In this document: positions 16,044 to 24,643 of the stretch, in pieces
Layout: each line of letters begins with the position of its first letter
Numbering within the stretch: the first letter of the stretch is position 1
Source: Verrucomicrobium sp.
Lineage (GTDB): Bacteria > Verrucomicrobiota > Verrucomicrobiia > Methylacidiphilales > UBA1321
Reading direction: 5' to 3'
DNA: 64,000 nt
Assembly (NCBI GenBank): GCA_017849585.1
Contig: JAFIGT010000042.1
Span: 181,912 to 245,911 of the forward strand
Notes under the pieces: generated by a model
What the model was told of the DNA's origin: nothing
Seen by the model: only the letters and a program-made list of their open reading frames with translations
Database searches by the model: none
Program-made: the position numbers and the translations under genes

Positions 16044-16994
16044 ATGTCTCTTAATCCCGAATCGCTCGTTTCCGAAATCCCCGTATCCCTCGCCAACGCC
16101 GCCTATCAAGGTGTCTCGTTCGACCCCGAAGGCCGCGCCCAACGTTCACGTTCTGATTACGCCATTACGTTGATGGCCGATTATGAGGAGCTTCGCAAAC
16201 ACGCCCAAACACCGGAACAGCTTGCCCTTTTCGCTGGGGAATTCAACCGCTACCGCGAGGGATGCCGCAAGCGTTATTGCGCTTACCTGCACAGCAGTTC
16301 CCGTTGCGTTTCGACGCTCATTGCCGGACCTTCCAATTTTCCGGCGGCACGCATGAACAGACGAGCGGACATCGCGCATAAGCGCATTAACGAATACCTC
16401 GAATTTCGCCAGAGGGCAAAGGATGCCATTCTCAAGAAATTGCATCCCGAATGCCGCCCCATCATGGCCGGAGATGACAACGCCGTGGATCGTATCAGGG
16501 AGAAAATCGACGAAGCCGAACAACTGCAAGCGGCCATGAAGGCCGCTAACGCTGCGATCCGCAAACACGCCAAGGCCGGAAGAGAGGCACAGATTCAAGC
16601 CCTGTTGGAGTTAGGCCACTCCGAAGACCGCGCCGCTAAACTTCTGGAACGCGACTTTTGCGGTCGCATTGGCTTCCCCGATTACGCGCTGACCAACAAC
16701 AGCGCGAATATTCGCTGCATGAAAGATCGTCTTGCCGTGGTTGAGCGCAACAAATCGGCCAGCAACACCGTGCAGGAACGGGAGAACGCGCGGATTGAAG
16801 ATTGCCCCGCCGAAAATCGCATTCGTCTTTTCTTCCCCGGCAAGCCTGATGCAGCCATCAGAACTCGCCTCAAATCTCGCGGCTTCCGCTGGTCGCCTAC
16901 GGTCGGTTGCTGGCAAGCCTATCGCAATGATTCGACCATCCCCACGGCAAAGGAGATCGCAGGGGCTCCGGTCGAGAGCAGCGCCGTTAGTTGA
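16044..16994 (+). CDS. Plasmid-type hypothetical protein with RGFRWSPxxxxWQ motif
   Basis: A 316-aa, mainly helical, basic protein. The C-terminal region contains RIRLFFPGKPDAAIRTRL followed by KSRGFRWSPTVGCWQAYR, a motif seen at the end of many plasmid and phage proteins that handle DNA. The start is ATG 16044 behind AAGGAAAA. It lies between the DUF932 and ParB genes and is followed by a GC-rich hairpin. Function is not established; a DNA-associated maintenance or anti-defence role would fit the context but is inference. Confidence 0.75.
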   Translation: MSLNPESLVSEIPVSLANAAYQGVSFDPEGRAQRSRSDYAITLMADYEELRKHAQTPEQLALFAGEFNRYREGCRKRYCAYLHSSSRCVSTLIAGPSNFPAARMNRRADIAHKRINEYLEFRQRAKDAILKKLHPECRPIMAGDDNAVDRIREKIDEAEQLQAAMKAANAAIRKHAKAGREAQIQALLELGHSEDRAAKLLERDFCGRIGFPDYALTNNSANIRCMKDRLAVVERNKSASNTVQERENARIEDCPAENRIRLFFPGKPDAAIRTRLKSRGFRWSPTVGCWQAYRNDSTIPTAKEIAGAPVESSAVS

Positions 16995-17006
16995 ACAAAC
17001 TACACC

Positions 17007-17031
17007 GGGAGGCGGGAAAGTCCCGCCTCCC
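17007..17031 (+). terminator. GC-rich hairpin after the 316-aa gene
   Basis: A perfect 11-bp stem (GGGAGGCGGGA with TCCCGCCTCCC) with a 3-nt loop, 12 nt after the stop codon and without a T-run. Its stem resembles the hairpin after the DUF932 gene. Confidence 0.6.
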
Positions 17032-17065
17032 TTCACAACCTTAAATCCTCAACACACACATCAAA

Positions 17066-18736
17066 ATGAATACTGAAACTGTTCTGAACCTCCCGCTTAC
17101 TGAACTCATCCGTTCGGCCACCAACCGGAAAACCTTCACGCCACAGGCGATGCAGGAGATTTCCGATTCGATCCGCGAAAAGGGCGTCTTGCAGCCTATC
17201 GTTGTCCGTCCCATTGAATCCATCGAGGACGAACCCACCCGAGCCGCCGCCATGGCAGCAGGGGCGAAATATGAAATCGTGATGGGCGAGCGTCGCTATC
17301 GCGGTTCCAAGCTGGCCGGGAAAACCGACATCAAAGCGGTAGTGCGTGCGATGAATGACCATGACGCGCTCATGGTGCAGGTCATCGAAAACGCACAGCG
17401 TGAAGACCCGCAGCCCATCGAGGAGGCCGAGCAGTACAACGGGTTGCTCACCTCGGGCAAGGCCACCATTGAGGAGCTTGCCGCCAAGATTGGCAAAACA
17501 CGCACCTTCATTTATCAGCGCATCAGCTTGCTACGTTTGCCCGACAAGGCCAAAACCGCCTTACGCGCCGGAAAGCTTGCGCTCCCGGTTGCGCTGCTGA
17601 TCGCTCGCATTCCCAATCCCGCAGTCGCAGAGTATGCGACCAGTCGGATTTTAAAGGGCGATTGCCACGGCAACCCGTTCTCCAACCACGAGGCGCACCG
17701 GATCATTCTACAAGAGTGCATGACGCAGCTAAAGGACGCCCCCTTTGATGCCAAGGATAAAACCCTTGTCCCTCAAGCGGGAGTGTGCGCCAGTTGCCCC
17801 AAGCGCACCGGAAATGAGAAGGAACTCTTTGCAGATGTGGGACGTGCCGACGTGTGCACCGATCCCATTTGCTTCCGCATGAAGCGGGATGCCACCCGCT
17901 CCCGGTTGCTCGACAAGGCGAAGGCGGACGGCAAGCGCGTCTTGTCGCCGGGAGAATCGGCCAAGCTCTATCCGTATCAGCATGGCCAATTGGAGTACAA
18001 CGCACCGTATATCGAACTCAGCAAGCCGTGCACGTTTGCCCCGAAAAAGACATGGGCGCAGGTGATCGCCAAGCTTCCCAAGGACGAGCGGCCAGAGATC
18101 GTGGTTGCCCTCGATAAGAGCGGCGAGATTCACGAACTCATCGGACGCAAGGAAGCCGGAGAAGCGGCACGGACTTTGAACTTGGCGCAGCCTTCCGAAA
18201 CACGAGGCGACTTATCCCCCTCGGCCATCGCACAGCGCAAGCAGATGCGCGACAGCCGCGAAAAGCATGAGCGCACCATACGCGCCGTTGATCTGGTCAT
18301 TACAGCCGTACTCGAAAAGCAATCCAAGGCGAAGGACGAAGGCAAAATGTTTTCCCGCCTGTTGCTGATGCTGGCCACGAAATCGGCTCATTTCGATACG
18401 GCGCGGCGAGTGGCCAAGCGTTTCGGATTCACCACACCCAAAAAGGATGGGGATGTTCGCGCCTTTTACAACAAGAAGGCCAAGGAAGCCGCGACGCACC
18501 CGCTGGCGTTTGCCCTCGTCTCGCTCCTCTGGGAAAACTCCCTTTTCGTGGACAACGGCCTTCCTTCAGCCATCACCGAGGCGTGCAAAATCTACGGCAT
18601 CGACTTGAAGAAGATTGAAGCCGCCGCGAAGGAGAAGCCCGAGATAGCCGAGGTGCAGGAGTCACCCGAACCGCCCGTTAAGGTCGTGAATCGGCTGACC
18701 CAGAAACCCCGCCAGCTTGTCCCCGCGAAAAAGTAA
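17066..18736 (+). CDS. ParB/RepB/Spo0J-family protein
   Basis: A 556-aa protein, longer than chromosomal ParB (about 300 aa). The N-terminal ParB/sulfiredoxin-like domain shows GERRYRG (residues 74-80) and ENAQREDPQ (about 110-118), the residues that bind CTP in ParB proteins. It is followed by an HTH region (TIEELAAKIGKTRTFIYQRI). The middle contains a four-Cys stretch (CASCPKRTG and CTDPICF) that could bind zinc, and the C-terminal half is helical. This long architecture is common for ParB-like proteins of plasmids and ICEs. It is not next to a parA gene; the only ParA-like ATPase is at 3870. Confidence 0.9.
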   Translation: MNTETVLNLPLTELIRSATNRKTFTPQAMQEISDSIREKGVLQPIVVRPIESIEDEPTRAAAMAAGAKYEIVMGERRYRGSKLAGKTDIKAVVRAMNDHDALMVQVIENAQREDPQPIEEAEQYNGLLTSGKATIEELAAKIGKTRTFIYQRISLLRLPDKAKTALRAGKLALPVALLIARIPNPAVAEYATSRILKGDCHGNPFSNHEAHRIILQECMTQLKDAPFDAKDKTLVPQAGVCASCPKRTGNEKELFADVGRADVCTDPICFRMKRDATRSRLLDKAKADGKRVLSPGESAKLYPYQHGQLEYNAPYIELSKPCTFAPKKTWAQVIAKLPKDERPEIVVALDKSGEIHELIGRKEAGEAARTLNLAQPSETRGDLSPSAIAQRKQMRDSREKHERTIRAVDLVITAVLEKQSKAKDEGKMFSRLLLMLATKSAHFDTARRVAKRFGFTTPKKDGDVRAFYNKKAKEAATHPLAFALVSLLWENSLFVDNGLPSAITEACKIYGIDLKKIEAAAKEKPEIAEVQESPEPPVKVVNRLTQKPRQLVPAKK

Positions 18737-18742
18737 ACGAGT

Positions 18743-18771
18743 GGAAAGGCCAGTTCGACCCCGGCCTTTCC
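18743..18771 (+). terminator. Hairpin after the ParB-family gene
   Basis: A 9-bp stem (GGAAAGGCC with GGCCTTTCC) and an 11-nt loop, 6 nt after the stop codon, followed by CCCTTG rather than a T-run. Confidence 0.55.
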
Positions 18772-18805
18772 CCCTTGAATCCTCAAATTCTGGATTGGAG
18801 TAGCC

Positions 18806-19066
18806 ATGACGCATTCGGAACGAGTCGCCCAAGACTGTATTAACCATGCCAAGGAGACTTGGGGCAATGGGTGGAACCTGCTTTCCAATTATCAAAAGAA
18901 AGAAGCCGTCAGTTTTGAAATCTTACGCGCCCTGATGACACAGCGCGACCAATGGAACAACGACCCTCACATGGCATTGTCCACGATGAAGCTTATCAGT
19001 GCTGTTGTTTATGCCGTATTGGTTGAACTCGAAAACTTCGGCGGGGACAATGTCCATAACAACTAA
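18806..19066 (+). CDS. Small hypothetical protein
   Basis: An 86-aa soluble helical protein starting at ATG 18806 behind TTGGAG. No recognised domain. It follows the ParB gene in the same direction and overlaps the next small gene by 17 nt, which suggests a transcriptional unit of small accessory genes. Confidence 0.6.
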   Translation: MTHSERVAQDCINHAKETWGNGWNLLSNYQKKEAVSFEILRALMTQRDQWNNDPHMALSTMKLISAVVYAVLVELENFGGDNVHNN

Positions 19067-19235
19067 ACCCATCGTCGTTACCTGCGATTACGTTTCCCCT
19101 AACGGAGACCGATGCAATTACGGGAGTGTTGGGTTTCGGATGAAATGGCGAATTTGTCCCCGTTGTCACGGCAACGGCAAATATGCCAAGGTTGTTTGCG
19201 CGCCGAAGTCCAACCTGAGCAAAAAGGGCAACTGA
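19050..19235 (+). CDS. Small zinc-ribbon-like protein
   Basis: A 61-aa protein from ATG 19050. Four cysteines (CDYVSPNGDRC and CPRCHGNGKY) are arranged like a zinc ribbon, with a fifth near the C-terminus, and the tail is basic. It overlaps the end of the preceding gene in another frame. Likely a nucleic-acid-binding or structural zinc protein; exact role unknown. Confidence 0.5.
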   Translation: MSITTKPIVVTCDYVSPNGDRCNYGSVGFRMKWRICPRCHGNGKYAKVVCAPKSNLSKKGN

Positions 19236-19285
19236 ATCTTGCTCTCTCCCCTTCCCTCGCTCAGACTCGACTCATATTCCATAAT

Positions 19286-19672
19286 ATGAGCGCAGCCGAC
19301 ATCAGCGATTCACAACGGGAGTTCTTTGCCGAAATCGGAGCCAAGGGCGGTAAGGTTCGCAGTTCCAAGCAACAGGCTCAACTTGCTTCGATTCGGTCCA
19401 AGGGCCGACATACGGTAACTGAAAAGAAACTGACCCATCTCGCTTCAATTTCTTCCAAGGGTGGCCAGACGGTAACCCCAAAGAAGCTGGCCCATCTCTC
19501 CTCCATTCATTCCAAGGGTGGACAGACGGTGACCCCAAAGAAGCTGGCCCATCTCGCTTCGATTCAATCCAAGGGTGGCCAGACCATGACGCCTAAAAGA
19601 CTGGAACATTTGGCGAAGGCACGAGCCGCACGGCTGGCTAAATTGCAGCAGAAAAAAGCCGCCAACGGATAG
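19286..19672 (+). CDS. Tandem-repeat KGG-motif protein
   Basis: From ATG 19286 this is 128 aa. After an N-terminal segment (SQREFFAEIGAKGGKVRS) come four 19-residue repeats of the form HLASIxSKGGQTVTPKKLA, then a basic Ala/Arg/Lys-rich tail. KGG motifs occur in stress-related and DNA-associated small proteins, but this regular array is not a family I recognise. The protein is strongly basic, so nucleic-acid binding is plausible. An earlier in-frame start is a shadow of the zinc-ribbon gene. Confidence 0.65.
   Translation: MSAADISDSQREFFAEIGAKGGKVRSSKQQAQLASIRSKGRHTVTEKKLTHLASISSKGGQTVTPKKLAHLSSIHSKGGQTVTPKKLAHLASIQSKGGQTMTPKRLEHLAKARAARLAKLQQKKAANG
19379..19606 (+). repeat. Four tandem 57-bp coding repeats
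   Basis: Units start at 19379, 19436, 19493 and 19550, each encoding 19 residues. The second and third are the most alike, the first and last more diverged, as expected for expansion from the centre of the array. Confidence 0.8.
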
Positions 19673-20314
19673 TTTAATCAGTCAGTAATAACATAGGATG
19701 CTAACCGCGCTTTCGATCAGTCTCGCTTCGGATGCGCTTCCTTTATTACTTGAGCAATGGCGTCCATTAACGGGGCGACGCCCTCAATCGGCACTAGGAT
19801 GCTGTTGGAATAGCGACTGGCACTCGACTCGGATGCGCAGAAATTGGCCTCGATCATTCGCGCCCAGGCTAGCCGTGAAGGTTTTCCGTTCTATTGTTAC
19901 TTTTCTTTCGACGGAGGGAGTATTCATGCTGCGTTTCTCTAGAATTGTTTTCATCGACTGTTTATTTGTTGTCATCCCGGTCGTCCGGCTGCAACCGGTA
20001 TTCAGCGATTGAAAAGCACGGCCTCACGAAGTCGAAAGACCACATTCATACATCTTTGAGGTTTCTCTTCAATGTGTCGGCCAGTATCGCTGCTGTATGA
20101 CCTTTCATAAAAAAGAGAAAGGGGAGGAAACCGTTGCAGTTGTCCTCCCCTTTCATGGGGTATTTCGGGGCTTTGGGTGCCTCCATGATGCAATGTAATA
20201 CGACCCTGTCAAGGTAAGGGGTATTGAAAAATCTAGATTTGAAAGCCGATAGCAGATGCAGTGAACAAATCAACTACTCTTGACCGCCGACATCGTAAGC
20301 TCTACCGTTCACGT
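19673..20314. other. Intergenic region with possible gene remnant
   Basis: No intact gene. A plus-strand frame from about 19815 to 20100 reads RLALDSDAQKLASIIRAQAS and onward like protein, but an in-frame TAG lies just upstream, so it may be a decayed gene. A leftward terminator-like hairpin lies at 20104-20153. Confidence 0.4.
20104..20153 (-). terminator. Rho-independent terminator, leftward
   Basis: An 11-bp perfect stem (AAAGGGGAGGA with TCCTCCCCTTT, 20118-20128 and 20143-20153) is followed on the minus strand by CTCTTTTTTATG. It would stop leftward transcripts coming from the toxin gene. Confidence 0.65.
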
Positions 20315-20566
20315 ATGGCCACCGCTACGAAAACTACCCGCTTAGACCGCGTTTATGCCGCTGCAAAGCAGCTCACGCCGCGTCAGCGGTGCCAGTTGGT
20401 AAGTCTGATTGTACCTTCTTTACCGGGTTTGAAAAGCAAGCCCCTCTCTGGAGCCATACTCGACCAGCGCCGCGAAGCTCTCCGCTCAGGACGCGATAAA
20501 GGTGTGACTGTTTCAGAAATGATGGCGAAGGCCCGCCGAATCATTGCAACCGGCAAGCGAGCTTAA
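20315..20566 (+). CDS. Putative antitoxin (addiction-module component)
   Basis: From ATG 20315 this is 83 aa. It has a helical N-terminus (LDRVYAAAKQLTPRQRCQLVSLI) and a C-terminus LDQRREALRSGRDKGVTVSEMM, like the short antitoxins paired with RelE/ParE toxins. Its 3' end overlaps, tail to tail, the toxin gene on the other strand by 4 nt. Antitoxins normally precede the toxin on the same strand, so this convergent layout is odd, though the pairing is still the simplest reading. Confidence 0.65.
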   Translation: MATATKTTRLDRVYAAAKQLTPRQRCQLVSLIVPSLPGLKSKPLSGAILDQRREALRSGRDKGVTVSEMMAKARRIIATGKRA

Positions 20567-20877
20567 GCCCGCTCCCGATCCCGACTGTGCCAGTAGCGGG
20601 GCTCACGCGCGTAATGCGCAAAGGCAACCACGTAAATCGCCCCATTCGGCTCAATGGCATAGTACACATTGTATTTGAATACCCGCGTAGGACCGCTCTT
20701 GCGATAATCCTTATAGCCTGCCAAAGCGAACCGTTCCGAGTCTGCCATAATTTGCTTAAGCTGAGCCTCGATCTCGTTGGCATACCGGATAGCCGTCTCC
20801 TCCCCTGATTCCAAAGTAAGATACTCAATAGCTTCTAAAAACTCCGCCTCGGCATCAGAATTAATTATCTGTTTCAT
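20563..20877 (-). CDS. RelE/ParE-family toxin
   Basis: A 104-aa protein of the RelE/ParE superfamily (plasmid-stabilisation type). Diagnostic segments are the N-terminal helices AEAEFLEAIEYLTLESGE and the C-terminal strands VFKYNVYYAIEPNGAIYVVAFAH followed by REPRYWHSR. It should act on ribosome-bound mRNA or on gyrase, and the sequence does not tell which. It is convergent with the putative antitoxin gene and may be transcribed separately from it, which matters for how the pair is balanced. Confidence 0.85.
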   Translation of the reverse strand: MKQIINSDAEAEFLEAIEYLTLESGEETAIRYANEIEAQLKQIMADSERFALAGYKDYRKSGPTRVFKYNVYYAIEPNGAIYVVAFAHYAREPRYWHSRDRERA

Positions 20878-21038
20878 AGTTCTCTGCTTTCTGAGCCGTG
20901 GATGTCATTCTCCCCGGCTTACTATAAGTACCGGAGAGCTTGAAAACCTTGTGCTCCCTATCCTTTACACAAATTTCTTTAAAAAGTGACTCCTTTATTT
21001 TTCTTATCTTACCAGCTCCAGAGATCGAGTATCCCCCC

Positions 21039-21503
21039 CGAAGGCTGGAGCTGGTACACGTCCCCAAGGGGCGAAAGGAACGATGTACACCACTCACCAA
21101 ATCCACCGTGATGGTGTTGCGTCATTCGCTTGACGAAAATCCCGATGGTTCCATGTTCCTTTTCCCAAGCGTACATGGAGGGCGACTGAGTGCAGACGCG
21201 GGACAGTATCTGGTAGCCAAATATGTCGCCATGGCTCGTGAGAAATGCCCCTCGCTTGCCAAAAAACGGGTCACGCCTCACGTCTTGCGTCATACCGCCG
21301 CAATGGAATTACTGCAAGCGGGTGTTGATCGCGCCCTCATCGCGATATGGCTGGGACATGAGTCACTGGAGACGACACAAGTCTACTTGGACGCCAATCT
21401 CACGCAAAAGGAAGAAATTCTGGCGAAGACTCGTCCGGTTCAAGGCAAGTTGAAACGCTATCAGCCGGGAGATCGCTTGCTAAACTTCCTGACAAATCTG
21501 TGA
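21039..21503 (+). pseudogene. C-terminal fragment of a tyrosine recombinase
   Basis: About 155 residues match the catalytic end of XerC/D-type integrases: VPKGRKER, then HVLRHTAAMELLQAG, WLGHESLETTQVYLDA with the catalytic Tyr, and a helical tail. The N-terminal arm- and core-binding domains and the first catalytic Arg are missing, so it cannot act alone. An ATG at 20940 opens the frame, but the residues before 21039 are not integrase-like. It is a relic of an earlier mobile element at the edge of the metal island. Confidence 0.8.
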
Positions 21504-21519
21504 TCGGCGGCAATGGGTT

Positions 21520-21568
21520 GCCGCATTCAGCACAGTCTTCCTATGGATGACTTCTTGCTGAGTGCGGC
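21520..21568. repeat. Imperfect inverted repeat beside the integrase remnant
   Basis: Arms GCCGCATTCAGCA and TGCTGAGTGCGGC match at 12 of 13 positions with 23 nt between. It begins 16 nt after the integrase-remnant stop codon. It could be a terminator-like structure or an old recombination site. Confidence 0.5.
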
Positions 21569-21724
21569 CGACGGGCAGCGTCCCAAAACCCGGTTGCATC
21601 ATTCTCATGTTTTCAATTGATAAATTACAGGAGCATCTTCCGATTTTCGACGCATTTTGCTTTGTATAAATCACTCTATCGGAGAGAATTCCTTGGCGAA
21701 CAAATCACGAGTGTTTACGACAGA

Positions 21725-21967
21725 ATGAAAGATCACTTACACCGGGAACGATGGACCGGCGCGATAACGGCGCTGCTGTCAGCCCTTCTGTTTGGCGCGA
21801 GCACTCCACGGACGAAATTGTTGCTGCCACAGGTTTCGCCCGTGCTCATGGCGGGGTTGCTCTACCTTGGCTCCGGTATTGGCCTCGGGATTTATTATTT
21901 CGTTCAATCCCGAAAAGCCTCGGGCTCACAGGAAGCGCCCCTCACGCGAAAGGACTGGCCGTGGCGG
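21725..21967 (+). pseudogene. Truncated copy of the EamA transporter gene at 33426-34496
   Basis: The first 80 codons match the start of the intact EamA gene at roughly 90 percent by eye, in the opposite orientation (MKDHLHRERWTGAITALLSA shared apart from one residue). Similarity extends upstream into the promoter region to about 21650 and stops abruptly at 21967, after the shared GGACTGGCCGTGGC. The remaining two thirds of the gene are absent. Evidence of duplication and rearrangement within the metal island. Confidence 0.85.
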
Positions 21968-22037
21968 TACTTGATAGCGGTTGTCACGAAAAATCTAAAA
22001 AGAGAAGCGACACACAAAACAACCGACAGCGGCAACC

Positions 22038-24254
22038 CTAATTACGCAACAAACGAAGCGCGTTGGCGATGACCAGCAACGTCGCTCCGGTGTCGGCCAG
22101 AATCGCCAGCCAAAGACTCGTGTAACCCAATACGGCGAGGACAAGGAAGAGGGCTTTGAGAACCAGAGCAAATGTGATGTTGAATTTGATGATGCCGACG
22201 GTGCGGCGTCCCAATTGAATGGCATCAGCCACTTTGCCAAGATCATCCTGCATGAGGGCCATGTCAGCAGTTTCAATGGCGGTATCGGTACCCGCTCCAC
22301 CCATAGCGATTCCAACAGTAGCCGCTGCCATAGCTGGCGCATCGTTGACTCCATCTCCAATCATTCCGACGTAGCGTTCACTGGCGAGGAGTTTTTTGAC
22401 CCACCCGATTTTTTGATCCGGCAACAAATCTCCCACGGCTTCGTCGATGCCGACTCGTTTGGCGATGGCGCTCACAGTCCGTTGATTATCGCCGCTGAGC
22501 ATCACCACTTTTTTCACTCCGATACGATGCAATGCAGCGATGGCCTCTTGGGCGTGAGGGCGAATGGCGTCACCAATAGCCATGATGCCCAATACTTCAC
22601 CCGTACAGTCATCGTGCGGCTTATGGCCGACGATGACAACCGACTTGGCCTCTTCTTCAATCTGCGTCAATTGGTGTTCGATCTCCGGCGAGCAAACACC
22701 CAATTCATGGGCAAAGCGATGGTTACCCACGAAATAGGTATGCCCCTCTACAACGCCTTCGGCTCCACGTCCCGTATGAGCCCGGTAGTATTCGCTACGG
22801 GGGAATTGAATCTGCTTCTGATGGGAGTAGGTCACGACAGCTTGCGCCAAGGGATGTTCCGAGTGGGTATCGATGGCGGCAGCAATTCGCATAATGTCCG
22901 CTTCGGTGGCAGTACCGCAGACGACGACTTTGGTCACGCTCGGTTTGCCCTCAGTGATCGTGCCGGTTTTATCCACAGCGAGAGCACGAAGTTTGCCCAC
23001 GGCTTCGAGAATGGTTCCACCTTTAATGAGAACACCGCGCCGAGCCATCGCTGTAAGTCCCGAGACAACCGAAACTGGAGTTGAAATCACGAGGGCGCAC
23101 GGACAGGCGATCACGAGCAGGACCAGTCCCCGATAAATCCACGTAAGCCATAAACCTCCGAAGAACAGTGGCGGAAAAAGTGCAACGAGGAGCGCGGTCA
23201 CCATGACGAGCGGCGTATAGTAACGGGCAAAGGCATCAACGAACCGTTGGGAGGGTGCTTTCTGGTTCTGCGCTTCTTCGACCAGATGGATGATCTTGGC
23301 GATGGTGGTTTCGGTGTAAACTTTCGTGGTGTGGATTTCCAATGATCCGCCACCATTGATCGTTCCAGCGTAGACCGTATCGCCCGGTTTCTTTTCAATG
23401 GGCATGGATTCCCCGGTGATTGGTGCTTGATTGACGGATGATTCACCCGATACCACCACGCCATCAAGCGGGATACGGGAGCCTGACTTCACCGCGATTA
23501 ATCCGCCAACGGGCACTTGTTCAACCGGAACTTCCATGAAATTGCTTCCGTTTTGGAGCAGCGCCGTTTCGGGCGCGAGCTTCATGAGTGATTGCACCGC
23601 CTTTCGGGCACGAGCCAGGCTGAAAGCTTCCAGCAATTCCGAGAGAGCGAACAGGAAGGTGACGGCTGCGCCTTCCGACCACTGGTGGATGGCCAGCGCA
23701 CCGACTACCGCCACAGTCATCAACACATTCATGTCGAGCGCAAAGCGGGACAAGGCGCGGAACGCCTTTGGCACGACAAACCATCCTCCGGCGACAATCG
23801 CTATGCCAAATGGAATATCCGCGATCCAGTCAGGAGAAAGTTTCGTCCATTCCAGAATCAATCCAAGCCCCAGAGTCACGCCAGAAATTCCCACGGCCAG
23901 TTGCCGCAGGCGCTTCATGCTTTCAAGATCGGAGTCCGTAGTGCCTCCCTCTGGTGAAGCCTTCATTCCGGTCTTGGCTACGGCCTGAATAAGGATGGCG
24001 GGAGTGATGGTGCTGTCATGGTAGAGCGTAACCTTTCCCCCCATGAGATTGATCTTTGCTTCTCGAATACCTTTGAGCGGACGAAAGATCTGCTCCAAGG
24101 CCGCCACTTCGTCGGCGCAGTCCATTCCGGCCACGCGAAGCACCGTCTGGATATTCCCGGCAGAATTGGAATTGAGAGAAATTGAGCCGGAAGACGCATT
24201 GGCCCCACATGAGTGGGTATTGGCATTGTTGTTGTCGTGATTACAGCAGCTCAT
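22038..24254 (-). CDS. cadA: Heavy-metal P1B-type ATPase (Cd/Zn/Pb exporter, CadA/ZntA type)
   Basis: A 738-aa membrane ATPase exporting divalent soft metals from the cytoplasm. It has a Cys/His-bearing N-terminal tail (MSCCNHDNNNANTHSCG), one HMA-type domain with GMDCADE, a CPCALVIS transmembrane metal-site motif, the phosphorylation site DKTGT (Asp near 427), an HP motif in SEHPLAQAV and the hinge GDGVNDAP. The CPC motif without His-rich regions favours Zn/Cd/Pb over copper. It is the second gene after ynfA on the minus strand, divergent from the MerR-type regulator, whose operator overlaps the shared promoter. Length and motifs are intact. Confidence 0.93.
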   Translation of the reverse strand: MSCCNHDNNNANTHSCGANASSGSISLNSNSAGNIQTVLRVAGMDCADEVAALEQIFRPLKGIREAKINLMGGKVTLYHDSTITPAILIQAVAKTGMKASPEGGTTDSDLESMKRLRQLAVGISGVTLGLGLILEWTKLSPDWIADIPFGIAIVAGGWFVVPKAFRALSRFALDMNVLMTVAVVGALAIHQWSEGAAVTFLFALSELLEAFSLARARKAVQSLMKLAPETALLQNGSNFMEVPVEQVPVGGLIAVKSGSRIPLDGVVVSGESSVNQAPITGESMPIEKKPGDTVYAGTINGGGSLEIHTTKVYTETTIAKIIHLVEEAQNQKAPSQRFVDAFARYYTPLVMVTALLVALFPPLFFGGLWLTWIYRGLVLLVIACPCALVISTPVSVVSGLTAMARRGVLIKGGTILEAVGKLRALAVDKTGTITEGKPSVTKVVVCGTATEADIMRIAAAIDTHSEHPLAQAVVTYSHQKQIQFPRSEYYRAHTGRGAEGVVEGHTYFVGNHRFAHELGVCSPEIEHQLTQIEEEAKSVVIVGHKPHDDCTGEVLGIMAIGDAIRPHAQEAIAALHRIGVKKVVMLSGDNQRTVSAIAKRVGIDEAVGDLLPDQKIGWVKKLLASERYVGMIGDGVNDAPAMAAATVGIAMGGAGTDTAIETADMALMQDDLGKVADAIQLGRRTVGIIKFNITFALVLKALFLVLAVLGYTSLWLAILADTGATLLVIANALRLLRN

Positions 24255-24316
24255 AAGTATTTTCGGTTATTGGAACTCAGCATCAGTAAAATCTCCGCGA
24301 CGCGCAATAAGTCCGT

Positions 24317-24643
24317 TCAGGTTCCTCTTGGGGCGAAATAGATGATGGCGGCTCCAATGAGGCAGATCAGCACTCCGAGTATATCCCAACGCTCAGGAGC
24401 CTGCTTTTCCACAATCCAAAGCCAAGCAAGCGAAGCAGCGATATAAACGCCGCCATAGGCTGCATAAACCCGCCCCGCGCCTTCAACCGGATGGAGCGTG
24501 AGCAGCCACGCGAACAGACAAAGCGATAATGCGCCGGGGAAAAGCCACCCTAGCGGTTTACCGAGACGAGCTGTCAGGTAAACGGTGTAACACCCGAAGA
24601 TTTCAGCAAGTGCTGTAATGCTATAAAGAGCGAATAATTTCAT
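24317..24643 (-). CDS. ynfA: YnfA-family (UPF0060) small membrane protein
   Basis: From ATG 24643 this is 108 aa, the usual size of the family; a TTG 21 nt upstream is unlikely to be the start. Four membrane segments and the conserved AEIFGCYTVYL and GRVYAAYGGVYI are typical. YnfA proteins belong to the small multidrug-resistance-like transporters. The gene lies between the CadR-type operator and cadA and is transcribed leftward with cadA, so it is probably induced by metal. Its contribution to metal tolerance is not shown by sequence. Confidence 0.92.
   Translation of the reverse strand: MKLFALYSITALAEIFGCYTVYLTARLGKPLGWLFPGALSLCLFAWLLTLHPVEGAGRVYAAYGGVYIAASLAWLWIVEKQAPERWDILGVLICLIGAAIIYFAPRGT

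Noticed and set aside
19698..20012. 104-aa plus-strand frame
   Set aside because: Composition (many Trp, Arg, Ser, Cys) is not protein-like. Another frame looks more like a decayed gene but is interrupted.
20940..21038. N-terminal 33 residues of the integrase-remnant frame
   Set aside because: Not integrase-like. The homologous part starts near 21039, so the ATG at 20940 is fortuitous.
21520..21568. Integron attC site reading of the inverted repeat
   Set aside because: No GTTRRRY/RYYYAAC core sites and no gene cassette structure.
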